DNA of 35,665 nt from JACRLV01 sp045863555 (GCA_045863555.1 BTUU01000030.1:1-35665); one strand, 5' to 3'. Counted from the stretch's first letter, positions 9,251-19,700 are shown. Notes: generated from the sequence alone by a model not told the origin. Translations and numbers: made by a program.

Positions 9251-10372
9251 GTGTCGGTCCGAACGACGCCTCGATTCATGTTCGGCCTACAGGAAGCCGG
9301 GCTCGTCGCCGTCATCATTCTGCTCGCACTCCTTCTCACTTTCGGCGGCGGCCAGGTCGAAATCGCCGGCCGGACCGTCAACAACTTCCTTCGCCTCGAC
9401 AACCTCATCCCGAATGTGGCGACCACGATGTCGTGGATCGCGATCATGGCCCTCGGCGTGACCATCGTCGTCGCCGCCGGCGGAATCGACATCTCGGTCG
9501 GTTCGATCATGGCTCTCGCGGCGCTGGGAACGGCCCGGGTGCTCCAGGAATTCGCCGAGACCGCATCCGGCTGGATCGTGATTCCCATCGGAACCGCTGT
9601 CGCACTCGGCATCGGACTCGCGTGCGGCCTCCTCAATGGTCTCATCGTCGTCGGGCTGCGCATGCACCCGTTCATTGTGACGCTGGGGACGCTCAGCATC
9701 TTCCGCGGGATCGCGCTCATCGCCGTGCCGGAGAAATCCCTCCCCGCCGGCGATCGGTCGTTGCCCTTCGACTTCACACGGAATTTCGTGGCCTGGCAGG
9801 CGGACTTCGCGCGCCCGGACGGCGCTTCGCTGCTCCTCCAGCCGGTGCCGATGCTGGTGATGCTGCTGTGCGTTCTCGCGGCCTGGATCTTCCTGAGCCA
9901 CACGGTGCCGGGCCGTCAGGTCTATGCGGTCGGCGGCAACGAAGAGGCCGCCCGGTTCAGCGGGATTCCGGTCGGTCGTGTCAAGCTGATGGTCTACGCG
10001 CTCTCGGGCCTGGCCGCCGGCCTCGCGGGGCTACTGTCCGTGGGCTATTTCGGTTCCGCGAATACGGCAACCGGCGAAGGCTACGAGCTCATGGTCGTCG
10101 CGGCGGCCGTGGTGGGCGGTGCGAGCCTCAGTGGCGGGCGGGGCACCGCACTGGGCGCGCTGCTCGGCACGCTCGTGATCAAGCTCATTGAAAACGGAAC
10201 GTACATCATCAGAAACATCAGCCTCGGCTTTCTCACGCTGCCAGTCTCAAAGGAATACAGCAAGATCGTCATCGGCGCGGCCATCATCCTCGCCGTCGCC
10301 ATCGACCGGCTGAGCGAATACGTCCAGACCAGGCGCTCGGCCTCCCGCGGTCCGACGGGCGAAGCCAGGTAG
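9251..10372 (+). CDS. Sugar ABC transporter permease (RbsC/BPD_transp_2 family)
   Basis: This 373-residue protein, starting at GTG with GGAGG seven bases upstream, is highly hydrophobic with about eight to ten membrane helices. It contains typical motifs of the ribose/galactose-type permease family: AAGGIDISVGSIMAL, GLLNGLIVVGLRMHPFIVTLG and TVPGRQVYAVGGNEEAARFSGI. It forms the membrane channel for import of a monosaccharide or related compound; the substrate cannot be deduced. An insert around residues 160-195 (EKSLPAGDRSLPFDFTRN) fits the periplasmic loop of this family. It is the first gene of a permease, binding protein, ATPase cluster. With only one permease gene present, the channel is probably a homodimer. 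Confidence 0.92.
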   Translation: MSVRTTPRFMFGLQEAGLVAVIILLALLLTFGGGQVEIAGRTVNNFLRLDNLIPNVATTMSWIAIMALGVTIVVAAGGIDISVGSIMALAALGTARVLQEFAETASGWIVIPIGTAVALGIGLACGLLNGLIVVGLRMHPFIVTLGTLSIFRGIALIAVPEKSLPAGDRSLPFDFTRNFVAWQADFARPDGASLLLQPVPMLVMLLCVLAAWIFLSHTVPGRQVYAVGGNEEAARFSGIPVGRVKLMVYALSGLAAGLAGLLSVGYFGSANTATGEGYELMVVAAAVVGGASLSGGRGTALGALLGTLVIKLIENGTYIIRNISLGFLTLPVSKEYSKIVIGAAIILAVAIDRLSEYVQTRRSASRGPTGEAR

Positions 10373-10509
10373 TCGCTGACGCGACTCGCGCGCAAAAGGC
10401 GGGTTGCGGCCGCAGGGTCCGACGTGGACAATCGCGCCGCACCGCGCGGCGATCCGCACTAGGCCCACGCCGCTCGTACCGACCGGCTCGAACAGGGAGT
10501 TGACGAATC

Positions 10510-11508
10510 ATGGCTACCCGCTGGCAGAAACTCGCGTTCCTCGCGTCGACCGTCGCCGCCTTCCTGCCCCCGGCCTTCGGCGCACACGCGCTCGCACAGG
10601 AAAAGCCCGCGCCCCGGAAGGTCACCATCGGCCTCGTGGCCAAGAGCCAGTCGAACCCCGTCTTCCAGGCCGCCTATTCGGGGGCGAAGGACGCCGCCCG
10701 CGAACTCGGCCCCAGGTACGGCGTCGAAGTCGTCATCGACTGGCAGACGCCGCCCGACGAGGACGCCCAGAAGCAGGCGGAGGCCATCGAGCAGCTCGCA
10801 CGCGGCGGCGCGGCCGGCATCGCCGTGTCGTGCAGCGATGCAAACACCTGCACCCCCGCCATCGACAAGGCGGTTCAACTCGGAGCCGCCGTGATGTGCT
10901 TCGATTCGGACGCCCCGCGGAGCAAGCGTCTCTGCTATTACGGAACCGACGATGAGGTCTGCGGCCGGAGCGTCATGGAAGAGCTGGCCAAAATCATGGG
11001 CGACAAGGGCACCATCGCAATCCTCGCCGGCAACCAGACAGCGCCGAACCTCCAGAAGCGCGTCGCGGGCGTGAAGGAAGAGCTAAAAAAACATGCCAGT
11101 ATGAATCTGCTCGCCGACGGCGTGTTCTACCATCGGGAGACGCCCGAGGATGCGGCCGAAGCCGTGAATACCGCCCAGACGACGAACCCGCAGATCGCGG
11201 GTTGGGCAATGATCGGCGGCTGGCCGCTCTTCACCAAGGACGCCCTGCGCTGGAAGCCGGGACAGGTAAAGGTCGTCGCCGTTGATGCCCTCCCGGCGCA
11301 GCTTTCGTACCTGGAGACCGGCCACGTGCAGACCCTCTTCGCGCAGGACTGCTACGGCTGGGGTTACAAGTCCGTCCAGATCCTGCTCGACAGGATCGTC
11401 AAAAAAGAGGATCCCAAACAGGCCCGCATGATCGACCCGCTGACCCGCGTCACCCGCGAGAACGCCGCGGAGTTCCGCAGGAAATGGGACAAATGGCTGG
11501 GGCGATGA
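10510..11508 (+). CDS. Sugar ABC transporter substrate-binding protein (RbsB-like)
   Basis: This 332-residue protein has a cleavable signal peptide of about 30 residues (basic start, hydrophobic core, cut near AHALA-Q). The mature part matches the periplasmic binding protein fold of the RbsB/LacI-like group: VTIGLVAKSQSNPVFQAAYSGAKDAA at the N-terminus, then GIAVSCSDA, GAAVMCFDSDAP and KGTIAILAGNQTAPNLQKRV. It should capture the substrate outside the inner membrane and deliver it to the permease. GGGAG lies upstream of the ATG. The 137-base gap to the permease holds no gene and may allow separate control of this usually abundant component. Cys pairs (SCSDANTC and KRLCYYGTDDEVC) might form disulfides. 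The substrate is unknown. Confidence 0.92.
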   Translation: MATRWQKLAFLASTVAAFLPPAFGAHALAQEKPAPRKVTIGLVAKSQSNPVFQAAYSGAKDAARELGPRYGVEVVIDWQTPPDEDAQKQAEAIEQLARGGAAGIAVSCSDANTCTPAIDKAVQLGAAVMCFDSDAPRSKRLCYYGTDDEVCGRSVMEELAKIMGDKGTIAILAGNQTAPNLQKRVAGVKEELKKHASMNLLADGVFYHRETPEDAAEAVNTAQTTNPQIAGWAMIGGWPLFTKDALRWKPGQVKVVAVDALPAQLSYLETGHVQTLFAQDCYGWGYKSVQILLDRIVKKEDPKQARMIDPLTRVTRENAAEFRRKWDKWLGR

Positions 11509-11530
11509 GCCGGCCGAGGCGACCGGGCCG

Positions 11531-13021
11531 ATGACCCCCGCTGTCGAGTTTCGGTCGATCACGAAGCGCTTCGGCGGCGTGACGGCCCTCGCCGGCGTCA
11601 GCCTGTCGATCGCCCCCGGCGAATGCCACGCGCTCGTCGGCGAGAATGGCGCCGGCAAGTCGACGCTCGGCAAAGTCCTCGCTGGGATTCACCGCCCCGA
11701 TTCCGGCCACATCCTCGTCGCCGGCCAGTCCCGCGTATTCAGATCCCCGGCTGCCGCCGCCCGCTCCGGCATCGCGATGGTCCACCAGGAACTCGCCTTT
11801 TGCCCGGACCTTTCCGTCGCTGAGAATCTCTGCCTCGGCCGCTACCCGCGGCGCCTCGGGCTGTTCCTGAGCCGTCGCAGGATGGTCGCCCGTGCCGTCA
11901 ACCTCCTCTCGCAGATCGGCGCTTCGCTCGACGTCCATCAGCCCATGCGCCGCCTGGTCACCGCGCAGGAACAGCTCGTGCAGATCGCCGCCGCCGTGGG
12001 CACCGGGGCGCGCATCCTGATCTTTGATGAACCCACCAGTTCGCTTTCAGAAGCGGAGGCCCGGCGTCTGTTCGAGTTGCTGGGAGGTCTGCGTGGCCGC
12101 GGCGTCACGATGATCTACGTCTCGCACCGCCTCCCGGAAGTACTTCAACTCGCCGATCGAATCAGCGTGCTCCGCGACGGCCGCCATGTGGGCACGCTGG
12201 TCAGGGCGGAAGCGACCGAAAGCGGGCTTGTGCAGATGATGATCGGCCGGACCCTGACCGAGTTCGCACCCCGTCATGTGGACGCCGAGCCAGGTCGGGA
12301 ATTGCTTCGCGTGACGCACCTGTCTTCGCCGGGCACGTTCAGCAACGTCTCGTTCCACGTCCGCGCCGGTGAGATCCTCGGTCTGGCGGGTCTCGTCGGC
12401 GCGGGCCGAAGCGAAATCGCACAGGCGATCTTCGGCCTTGACCGCGCCGCGACCGGCTCGGTCGTCGTCGATGGCCGTCCGCTCAGGCTCGGCTCCCCCG
12501 GTCGCGCCCTGCGCAGCGGTATCGGCCTCGTGCCCGAGGATCGCAAGCGACAGGGTCTCATTCTGACGATGGGGGGGCGGAAGAACTTCTCACTCGCCAT
12601 CCTCGATCGCCTCCGACGCTGGCTCCTGCTCGACCAGCGCCGCGAGCGGCGCGAGGCGTCCGATTTCTTCGAGCGGCTCACCGTCCGAACGCCGAGCCTG
12701 GATACTCCGGTCGCCCGGCTCAGCGGCGGCAACCAGCAGAAGGTCGTCCTCGCAAAGTGGCTCGCCTGCCGCCTCAAGGTTCTCATCGTCGACGAGCCCA
12801 CCCGCGGCGTCGATGTCGGCGCGAAGGTCGCCATCCACGCGCTGATCGATGACCTCGCCCGTCAGGGCGTCGCCGTACTGCTCATCTCATCGGAGCTGCC
12901 GGAGCTGCTGCGACTTTCAACCCGCATCCTGGTCATGCGTTCCGGCCGACCCTGCGGCGAGGTTCCGCGGAAAGAGGCAACGCAGGAACGCCTGATGCGG
13001 CTCATGACCGGCGTCGCGTAG
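11531..13021 (+). CDS. Sugar ABC transporter double ATPase (RbsA/MglA-like)
   Basis: This 496-residue protein has two fused ABC ATPase domains. The first (about 5-235) has Walker A GENGAGKST and Walker B ILIFDEPTSSLS; its signature is unusual (LVTAQEQLVQIA where LSxGxQQ is common). The second (about 255-496) has the degenerate Walker A GLVGAGRSE normal for this family, the EDRKRQGLI motif, a canonical signature LSGGNQQKVVLAKWL and Walker B VLIVDEPTRGVDVGAK. It powers sugar uptake from the cytoplasmic side. It follows the binding protein by 22 bases and closes the transporter cluster. The two-domain layout with a degenerate second P-loop is standard for CUT2-type sugar importers, so it is likely functional. 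Confidence 0.93.
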   Translation: MTPAVEFRSITKRFGGVTALAGVSLSIAPGECHALVGENGAGKSTLGKVLAGIHRPDSGHILVAGQSRVFRSPAAAARSGIAMVHQELAFCPDLSVAENLCLGRYPRRLGLFLSRRRMVARAVNLLSQIGASLDVHQPMRRLVTAQEQLVQIAAAVGTGARILIFDEPTSSLSEAEARRLFELLGGLRGRGVTMIYVSHRLPEVLQLADRISVLRDGRHVGTLVRAEATESGLVQMMIGRTLTEFAPRHVDAEPGRELLRVTHLSSPGTFSNVSFHVRAGEILGLAGLVGAGRSEIAQAIFGLDRAATGSVVVDGRPLRLGSPGRALRSGIGLVPEDRKRQGLILTMGGRKNFSLAILDRLRRWLLLDQRRERREASDFFERLTVRTPSLDTPVARLSGGNQQKVVLAKWLACRLKVLIVDEPTRGVDVGAKVAIHALIDDLARQGVAVLLISSELPELLRLSTRILVMRSGRPCGEVPRKEATQERLMRLMTGVA

Positions 13022-13056
13022 GGGGGCGTCCGCCCGCCGGCCTGACGCCCCGCGCC

Positions 13057-14269
13057 TCAAAACCGATCGCTCATTGCCGGGGCCGGTCCCGCGAAGATCG
13101 CCGATGCCGTTTCAAGCGCCTCGTCCGTTCCATCCGCCAGTCCGAGCGATCGCAGGTCGAACGCGCTCAGATGTCCCGTATAGAGCGCCGCGAGTCCCCG
13201 CACGTGCAGCCGCAGCGTCGCCCCGCCCGACCCGGCGCGCCCCCCCCGAGGCCGCGCGACTCACCCGCGCCCTTCCGCCCGCAAGTTCCAGCACAAACGG
13301 CCCGCGGTTCGGCTCGATCAGGTCGTCGTCGACCTCCAGCTGCATTCGCGCCGTGAGCGCGGGTGAGTATCCCCGCGCAGCCAGCGCTTTCGCGACATCG
13401 ACGATGCGCAGCATCCACACGTGCCGCTGCACGATCGTCACCCGTTCCTCCCGCGCGGCACGCACCAGCGGCTCAACCGGACCGCCCTGAAACGTGATCG
13501 GCCCGGCCATGAAAACATGATCGCCCAGAAGCGCCAGCAGCCGCTCCCAGCCCGCCTTCGTGCGCGATCCCATGTCCCGGATCCGGATCTCATACGGTCC
13601 CGCGGGCTGTCCATGTTGCGAATAATAGACATACGCTTCGAGACGCTGCCCCGCGAATGCCCCATATCCATAGACATGATCAGGACCGTACCGCACGATG
13701 CGCTCCCACTGCGGTCCGCGGCGGTCCAGCCGCCCCGATCCCCGCCGCGCCGCCTCGTTGTAGATCGCCTTCACCGCGGGCAGATCGCCGCCCCGCAGCC
13801 CGCGTACCTCAAGCGACTTGCGATCCATCGGTCCGATGTCCCCCGCATCGATTCGATACTCCTGCCGCAAGCCGGCCGGTTCGTAGCCCGCCTTTCGATA
13901 AAGTGCCTTTGTCGAAGGGTACAGAACGCTCAGCGGCGTGCCCCCGGCGTGCAGTTCCCGGATGAACTCGCGCATCATCCCGCTGCCGAAGCCCGCACCG
14001 CGCATTTCCGGCCGCACGGCAACCGTCGTAACGCCCGCCGACGCCACGCTCCGGCCGCCGAACCACTGGCCGAACGGGAGTACCCCGAGGCAGCACACAA
14101 TCTCTCTGCCGAGCCTCACCGCCCGCAGGTTCCGGCGGCCGACCAGCCGTAGCCAGGCGTCCGTTCGTTCGGGCGGTTTCCCGAACCCGGCGAACGCCTG
14201 ATAGATGACCTCGGAAACCGCCGCAGCATCACGCCCCGTGGTTATCGGCGACAGCCGTGCTTTGCCCAT
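13057..14269 (-). CDS. Eis-like GNAT acetyltransferase with a one-base frameshift in a C8 tract
   Basis: Read without correction, the frame runs 14269 to 13112 (385 residues) and ends in a meaningless basic tail. The N-terminal GNAT domain is clear, with the acetyl-CoA loop VAVRPEMRGAGFGSG and YPSTKALYRKAGYE. The middle and C-terminal parts match Eis-family proteins, which add an SCP2-like domain. In the plus strand a run of eight C (13240-13247) marks a break. Removing one base restores RLHVRGLAALYTGHLSAFDL and a new stop at 13057, giving about 403 residues ending MSDRF. Eis enzymes use a C-terminal Phe carboxylate in catalysis, which strongly supports the corrected frame. It may be a sequencing error, a recent pseudogene or a phase-variable switch. 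The ATG has GTGGAG upstream. Substrate unknown; Eis homologues acetylate amines, including aminoglycosides. Confidence 0.85.
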
Positions 14270-14397
14270 TCAAAAACTCCACTTGTAGGTCGCGAGCGGT
14301 TCGACCGATATCATAGGACGGAGGCCGTCCCGCCCGAGAGGGCCGCCTGCCCGGCGACGCCGCCGGATCGATCCGTAATCCCGCAACTGGAGTCGCC

Positions 14398-16110
14398 ATG
14401 CGGCCCGCGCCCAGGCCCGGCAACGAACTGCGTCGAATTGCGGAGCTGCATGCCCTCAGGATCCTCGACACTGCCCCCGAGGCGCCGTTCGAGCGGATCG
14501 TACGCGTCGCGGCCGAACTTTTCGACGTCCCGATCGTTCAGGTCAGCCTCGTCGCCGAGGACCGCGAGTGGTTCAAGGCCTCCTGCGGCACCGTCGACAC
14601 CGGCGGCCCGCGCGACACCGCGTTCTGCGCGCACACGATCCTCTCCGCCGAAGTTCTCGTCGTCGAGGATGCCGCGCAGGATCCCCGGTTTCGTGAGAGT
14701 CCCCTCGTTGTGGAGAAGGGGGTCCGTTTTTACGCCGGTGCACCGCTCGCGGCCCCCAGCGGCGTGAATCTCGGCGCGCTCTGTGTCAAAGACATGCAGC
14801 CGCGCAGCTTCACCGAATCCCAGCGCTCGACGCTCCAGGACCTCGCCGCCACGGTCGTCGACCTCATTCTGCATCGCTCACTCGCAGAGCAGGCGAAGGC
14901 CGCCAGTGAGGCGAAATCGCGCTTCCTCGCCAACATGAGCCACGAACTTCGCACGCCGTTGACCGCGATCCTCGGCTACGCCGACATGCTCGCCGCGGAG
15001 GATGCCGATCACCGCGCTCGCCGCACCCACATCGCCGCGATCCGGCGCAGCGGCGAGCACCTGCTGTCGATGGTCAATGACATTCTCGACGCATCCACGC
15101 TCGATTCCGGTTTTATGGAGTTGGAGTGCCTGCCAACCGATCCGGCCCAGGTGGTCACGGAGGTCGTCGACCTGCTGAAGCCCACCGCCGCAAACCGCGG
15201 CCTCGCGCTCAGTGTCGTCTACGAATCGATGATCCCAAGAGTGATGCGCTGCGATCCCGCCCGATTGCGACAGGTTTTGCTCAAGCTCGTCGGAAACGCG
15301 ATCAAGTTCACGGAGCGCGGCGCGATTACGGTCGGCGTTCGTCTGGATTCCGGCGGCGAAACCGGCGCACAGCTCGTCCTCTCGGTTCGCGACACCGGAA
15401 TCGGGATTCCCGCGGACCAGATCCCGCAGCTCTTTCAGCCGTTTTCCCAGGCCGATTCTTCAACCACCCGACGCTTCGGCGGAACGGGGCTCGGCCTCGC
15501 CATCGCCCGCGACATCTGCCGCCGCCTTGGCGGCGACCTGACGGCTGCGGCCCGCGTCGGCGGCGGAAGCGAGTTCCGGGCCTCGGTCGCAGTCGATGCC
15601 GCGGCCCGGGCGGCCCTCTGGGAGCCCGCGCCCGGCGAAACCCGCGCCGCCGCGCCGACTTCGGTCGATTCGCCGCTCGCAGAATGCCGCGTCCTCCTCG
15701 CCGAGGACGGCCCCGACAATCAGCGCCTCATCGCCCACGTCCTCAGAAAAGCCGGTGCTTCCGTCCGGATTGTCCCCAACGGCCGCGCGGCGATTCAGGC
15801 CCTGACGGTCGACGGGCAGATCGACGGCCCGCTCCGCCGGCCGACCCCGTTCGATCTCTTCCTGATGGATATGCAGATGCCGGAAATGGACGGCTACGAG
15901 GCGACGCGCACCCTCCGCGACCGCGGACTCGACCGGCCCATCATTGCCCTGACCGCAAATGCGATGGCCGGCGACCGCGAGCGCTGCCTCGCCGCGGGTT
16001 GTACCGCGTACCTGAGCAAACCGGTGGAACGGGCGGCGTTGATCGCCGCCTGCATGCGCGAATTGGGTAGGCTCACGCCGCCCGGCCGGGAAGTCTCCGC
16101 CTCCCGTTGA
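14398..16110 (+). CDS. GAF-domain hybrid histidine kinase with receiver domain
   Basis: This 570-residue protein has no membrane segments, so it is a soluble sensor. A GAF domain (about 20-165, with DREWFKA, AFCAHTIL and PRFRESPLV) is followed by a HisKA domain with the phosphorylated His182 in MSHELRTPL. A HATPase domain has N-box KLVGNAIKFTERG, G1 DTGIGIP and G2 GGTGLGLAIA. A C-terminal receiver domain has acidic AEDGPDN, phospho-acceptor Asp491 in LMDMQMPEMDGYEATR and the conserved Lys in LSKPVE. It should autophosphorylate on a signal bound by the GAF domain and pass phosphate to its own receiver. The next relay partner is not in the window. GGAG precedes the ATG. The gene is divergent from the Eis-like gene across 128 bases that contain a small GGACGG/CCGTCC hairpin (14316-14330). 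Confidence 0.93.
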   Translation: MRPAPRPGNELRRIAELHALRILDTAPEAPFERIVRVAAELFDVPIVQVSLVAEDREWFKASCGTVDTGGPRDTAFCAHTILSAEVLVVEDAAQDPRFRESPLVVEKGVRFYAGAPLAAPSGVNLGALCVKDMQPRSFTESQRSTLQDLAATVVDLILHRSLAEQAKAASEAKSRFLANMSHELRTPLTAILGYADMLAAEDADHRARRTHIAAIRRSGEHLLSMVNDILDASTLDSGFMELECLPTDPAQVVTEVVDLLKPTAANRGLALSVVYESMIPRVMRCDPARLRQVLLKLVGNAIKFTERGAITVGVRLDSGGETGAQLVLSVRDTGIGIPADQIPQLFQPFSQADSSTTRRFGGTGLGLAIARDICRRLGGDLTAAARVGGGSEFRASVAVDAAARAALWEPAPGETRAAAPTSVDSPLAECRVLLAEDGPDNQRLIAHVLRKAGASVRIVPNGRAAIQALTVDGQIDGPLRRPTPFDLFLMDMQMPEMDGYEATRTLRDRGLDRPIIALTANAMAGDRERCLAAGCTAYLSKPVERAALIAACMRELGRLTPPGREVSASR

Positions 16111-16159
16111 GCAGCGGCGGGTCAAGCCGCAGCCGGCCCGCAGGGGCATAGGACGAAAA

Positions 16160-16378
16160 TCAGGGTACGTGCGCGGTCGGATGGGCCATGGCCCGCCGTG
16201 GACCGGTCTGGCCGTGAAACGCCAGTACGGTCGCCAGAATCGCCATCAGCATGATCAGGCACGATACCGTCCCGCTCACACCGCGATAGGACGATCCCGG
16301 CCGAACCGCCAGCCACCAGCCGCACAGCGAGGCCCCGGCGATGGCAACCAGCCAGAGAGAGCCGAAGTCCGTCGCCAT
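16160..16378 (-). CDS. Small two-helix membrane protein downstream of Flp pilin
   Basis: This 72-residue protein has two predicted membrane helices, around residues 7-24 (LWLVAIAGASLCGWWLAV) and 33-54. The tail is His/Pro-containing. The start is supported by GGGAG just before the ATG, within a few bases of the pilin stop, so the two genes are probably co-transcribed. No family is recognised. Small membrane proteins next to Flp pilins can belong to Tad pilus systems, but no tad gene is present here, so that role is only a suggestion. Confidence 0.5.
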   Translation of the reverse strand: MATDFGSLWLVAIAGASLCGWWLAVRPGSSYRGVSGTVSCLIMLMAILATVLAFHGQTGPRRAMAHPTAHVP

Positions 16379-16386
16379 GATCTCCC

Positions 16387-16566
16387 TCAGGAGCCGAAGC
16401 AGGCGTTGACCGAGCCGAACACGGAGTTGTTCAGATTCTGGCCCATCGTGGTGACCGTCGCGATACAGACGACGATCATGAGTGCCAGCATCACGGCATA
16501 TTCGGTGGCCGTGGGTCCTGATTCATCGGCGAGAAAACGAGCCAGTTTGAGTCGCAGTCCGTTCAT
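16387..16566 (-). CDS. Flp/Fap-type pilin prepilin
   Basis: The frame opens at 16596, but GGGAGGG lies just before the ATG at 16564-16566, giving a 59-residue product. It shows the Flp pattern: a short basic leader (MNGLRLKLARFLADESG), cleavage expected after the Gly, then PTATEYAVMLALMIVVCIATV. The Glu-Tyr pair and the hydrophobic helix are diagnostic of Tad-system pilins processed by a TadV-like peptidase. The C-terminus has GSVNACFGS with one Cys. It would polymerise into an adhesive bundle-forming pilus. Secretion and assembly genes (tadA, tadB, tadC, rcpA) are not in this window, so this is an isolated pilin locus. It is divergent from uvrA. Confidence 0.85.
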   Translation of the reverse strand: MNGLRLKLARFLADESGPTATEYAVMLALMIVVCIATVTTMGQNLNNSVFGSVNACFGS

Positions 16567-16700
16567 CGCATGCCCTCCCGAGCCGTGCATCCCCACTAGC
16601 CTTCAATCCCAACCTCCCGGGAGCAACCCGGTCTCCGGATTTGCGCGTCGAATTGTGAACCCGCGCACCGTCCCGCCCCCAGCCCGTCCGTAAGTCCCGA

Positions 16701-16706
16701 TATAAT
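16701..16706 (+). promoter_or_regulatory. Consensus -10 box upstream of uvrA
   Basis: TATAAT at 16701-16706 is a perfect -10 hexamer in an otherwise GC-rich region. No good -35 match is seen 17 bases upstream. The hexamer overlaps the first in-frame ATG (16705) of the uvrA frame, so translation should begin at the next ATG, 16744. Confidence 0.5.
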
Positions 16707-16743
16707 GGGCCGTTTTCCAATTTGGGGGGCGCTCCGAAAAATA

Positions 16744-19700
16744 ATGCCGACGTCCACGACCCGAAAACCAGGAAACCCGACTCGCCGCGGCCGCGCACCG
16801 GAAAACGAGCCGCCCGGTGCGCCCGCCACCCCGCGCACCGGTGCATTGCAGTGGCTTACGATCCGCGGCGCCCGCCAGAACAACCTCAAGAACATCGACG
16901 TTCGTTTTCCCCTCGGCCGATTCACGTGTGTAACCGGGGTCAGCGGGTCCGGTAAGAGTTCGCTCGTCAATGACATCCTCTACCTCGCCCTCGCGCGGGA
17001 ACTGAATGGCGCGGCGTCCGTCCCCGGGCTGCACCGGACCATCGAAGGGCTCGAACACCTCGATAAGATCATCGCCATCGACCAGACGCCCATCGGCCGC
17101 ACCCCGCGCAGCAATCCGGCGACCTATATCAAGGTCTTCGACGAGATTCGCGATCTCTTCACCAAGCTCCCGGACGCGAAGCTGCGCGGCTACAAGCCCG
17201 GCCGGTTCAGCTTCAACGTCCCCGCGGGCCGGAAGGGCGGCGGACGCTGCGAAGCGTGCGAGGGCAACGGCTCGAACAAGATCGAGATGGATTTTCTCGC
17301 CGACGTCTGGGTGACCTGCCCCGTCTGCGAAGGCAAGCGCTTCGCCCGCGAAACGCTTCAGATGCAATTCAAGGGCAAGTCGATCGCCGACGTGCTCGAG
17401 ATGGACATCCAGGAGGCGATCGAGCATTTCGACAACCAGCCGCGCATCCGCGGCATGCTCCAGACGCTGCACGACGTCGGCCTCGACTACATCAAGCTCG
17501 GCCAGCCCAGCCCCACGCTCTCCGGCGGCGAAGCCCAGCGCATCAAGCTCGCCCGGGAACTCGTCAAGAAGCCCACCGGCCGCACGATCTACGTTCTTGA
17601 CGAGCCGACCACCGGGCTGCATTTCGAGGACATCCGCAAGCTGCTCGAGGTGCTGCACAGCTTCGTGGACGCGGGCAACACGGTCATCGTCATCGAGCAC
17701 AATCTCGACGTGATCAAGACCGCCGACTGGATCATCGACCTGGGCCCGGAAGGCGGCGGGGCGGGGGGGCTGCTCGTCGGCGAAGGCACGCCGGAGGAGA
17801 TCGCGGAGCGCGAGGACCTGGAGACCGGAAAGGCGCTGCGAGCCGTATTGGGCGTAAATGCAGAATGCAGAATGCAGAATGCAGAACGAATGCGGCCGGC
17901 GGCCGGCCCCTCAGCGGAAGAAAGCGATCCGTCTGCATTCGGCATTTCTCATTCTGCATTCATCCGCGTCCGCGGCGCCGCCCAGCACAACCTGAAAGGC
18001 ATCGACGTCGAGTTTCCGCGCGACCAGATGACCATCTGCACCGGCGTCTCGGGGTCCGGCAAGACCAGCTTCGCCATCGACACCGTCTACACCGAGGGCT
18101 ACCGCCGCTATGTCGAGTCGCTCTCGTCCTATGCCCGGCAGTTCCTCGGCCAGCTCGCCAAGCCGAAGGTCGAGCACGTCGAGGGTCTTTCGCCGGCCAT
18201 CTGCATCGAGCAGAAGGCCGCCAGCAAGAGCCCGCGCTCGACCGTCGGAACCGTCACCGAGATTTACGACTACATGCGCGTCCTCTGGGCCCGCGTGGGC
18301 ACGCGGATCTGCCCGAAGTGCGACAAGCCGATCGGCGCCCAGACGATCGACGAGATCGTGAACCGCATCATGACGCTCGACGAAGGCGCGCCGATCATCC
18401 TGCTTTCGCCGGTCGCCCTCGGCGACGGCGAGTCCTGGGGCACGCTCTTCAACCGCCTGAAGAGCTCCGGCTATGCGCGGGTGCGGATCGACGGCGTCGT
18501 GCAGGAGACCGCCCAGGCGACCACGCTCGACGCCCGCCGCAAGCACCGCGTCGAAGTCGTCGTCGACCGCACGATCGTCCGAAGCAAGGCCCGCGGCCGG
18601 ATCAACGAGAGCGTCGAGCACGCGCTCGCCCTGGGCAACGGCCTGTTGACGCTGGTCGTGGAGGCGGTCGAGCGCGTCGCGCACGCGGAAGATGGGGCGC
18701 CGGCTGGCCCGGCCGAAGTGTCGGCGGCCCGCGAGATGCTCTTCTCGCAGAAGCTCGCCTGCACCTCGTGCGGGGAAAGCTACGAGGAACTCTCGCCGCA
18801 CCATTACAGCTTCAACAGCCAGATGGGCTGGTGCGAGACGTGCGAAGGCCTGGGCGTCCAGCGCGGCGCACCGGCGGCCTCCATCATCGCCAACCCGCGC
18901 AAGTCGCTCCTCGACGGCGCGATCGCGGGCTGGAATCTCATCTTCGAAAGCTCGCCGTTCGGCCGGGTGCTGCGAGCGTTCTGCGAGCAGATCGGCGTCG
19001 AGCCGAAGACGCCGCTGGCGAAATGGACCGCCGAGCAGAAGCAGGCGCTCCTCTACGGCGTCTCGGGACAGTGGATCGACGACGGCGGGGCGGTCACTGG
19101 GCCCCCGGCGAAAAAACGCGGCAGCGGCGATGCGCTTCGATTCCAGTGGCGCGGCCTTATCCCCGCGATCGACGGCGTCACGCGCAACAGCTGGATGCTC
19201 CGCCACCGCCTTCACAACGTCGTAACCGACATCCCATGCAGCACCTGCCGCGGCGGTCGCCTGCGGCCCGACGCGGCCGCGACCAGGCTGCTGACCGGCC
19301 CGACCCTCGTCGAAATCTGCCAGTGGCCGCTCTCGCAGGTCGTCGAGTTCTTCGACAACCTGAAGCTGCCCCGGCACGAACAGAAGATCGCCGGCGAACT
19401 GCTGGTCGAGATCCGCAACCGCCTGCGCTTCCTCATCGATGTCGGCCTGGAATACCTCACGCTCCACCGCGCCGCCCCCACGCTCTCCGGCGGCGAAGCC
19501 CAGCGCATCCGCCTCGCCAGCCAGATCGGCAGCGGACTCTCCGGCGTGCTCTACGTCCTCGATGAACCCACGATCGGCCTGCACCCGCGCGACACGCAGC
19601 GCCTCGTCCGCGCGCTCAAGAAACTGCGGTCCCTCGGCAACACGCTGCTCCTCGTCGAGCACGATCGCGATGTCATCGCCAGCGCCGACCAGGTGCTCGA

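Noticed and set aside
16705..16743. ATG at 16705 as the uvrA start
   Set aside because: It lies inside a perfect TATAAT box and has no ribosome binding site; the ATG at 16744 is preferred.
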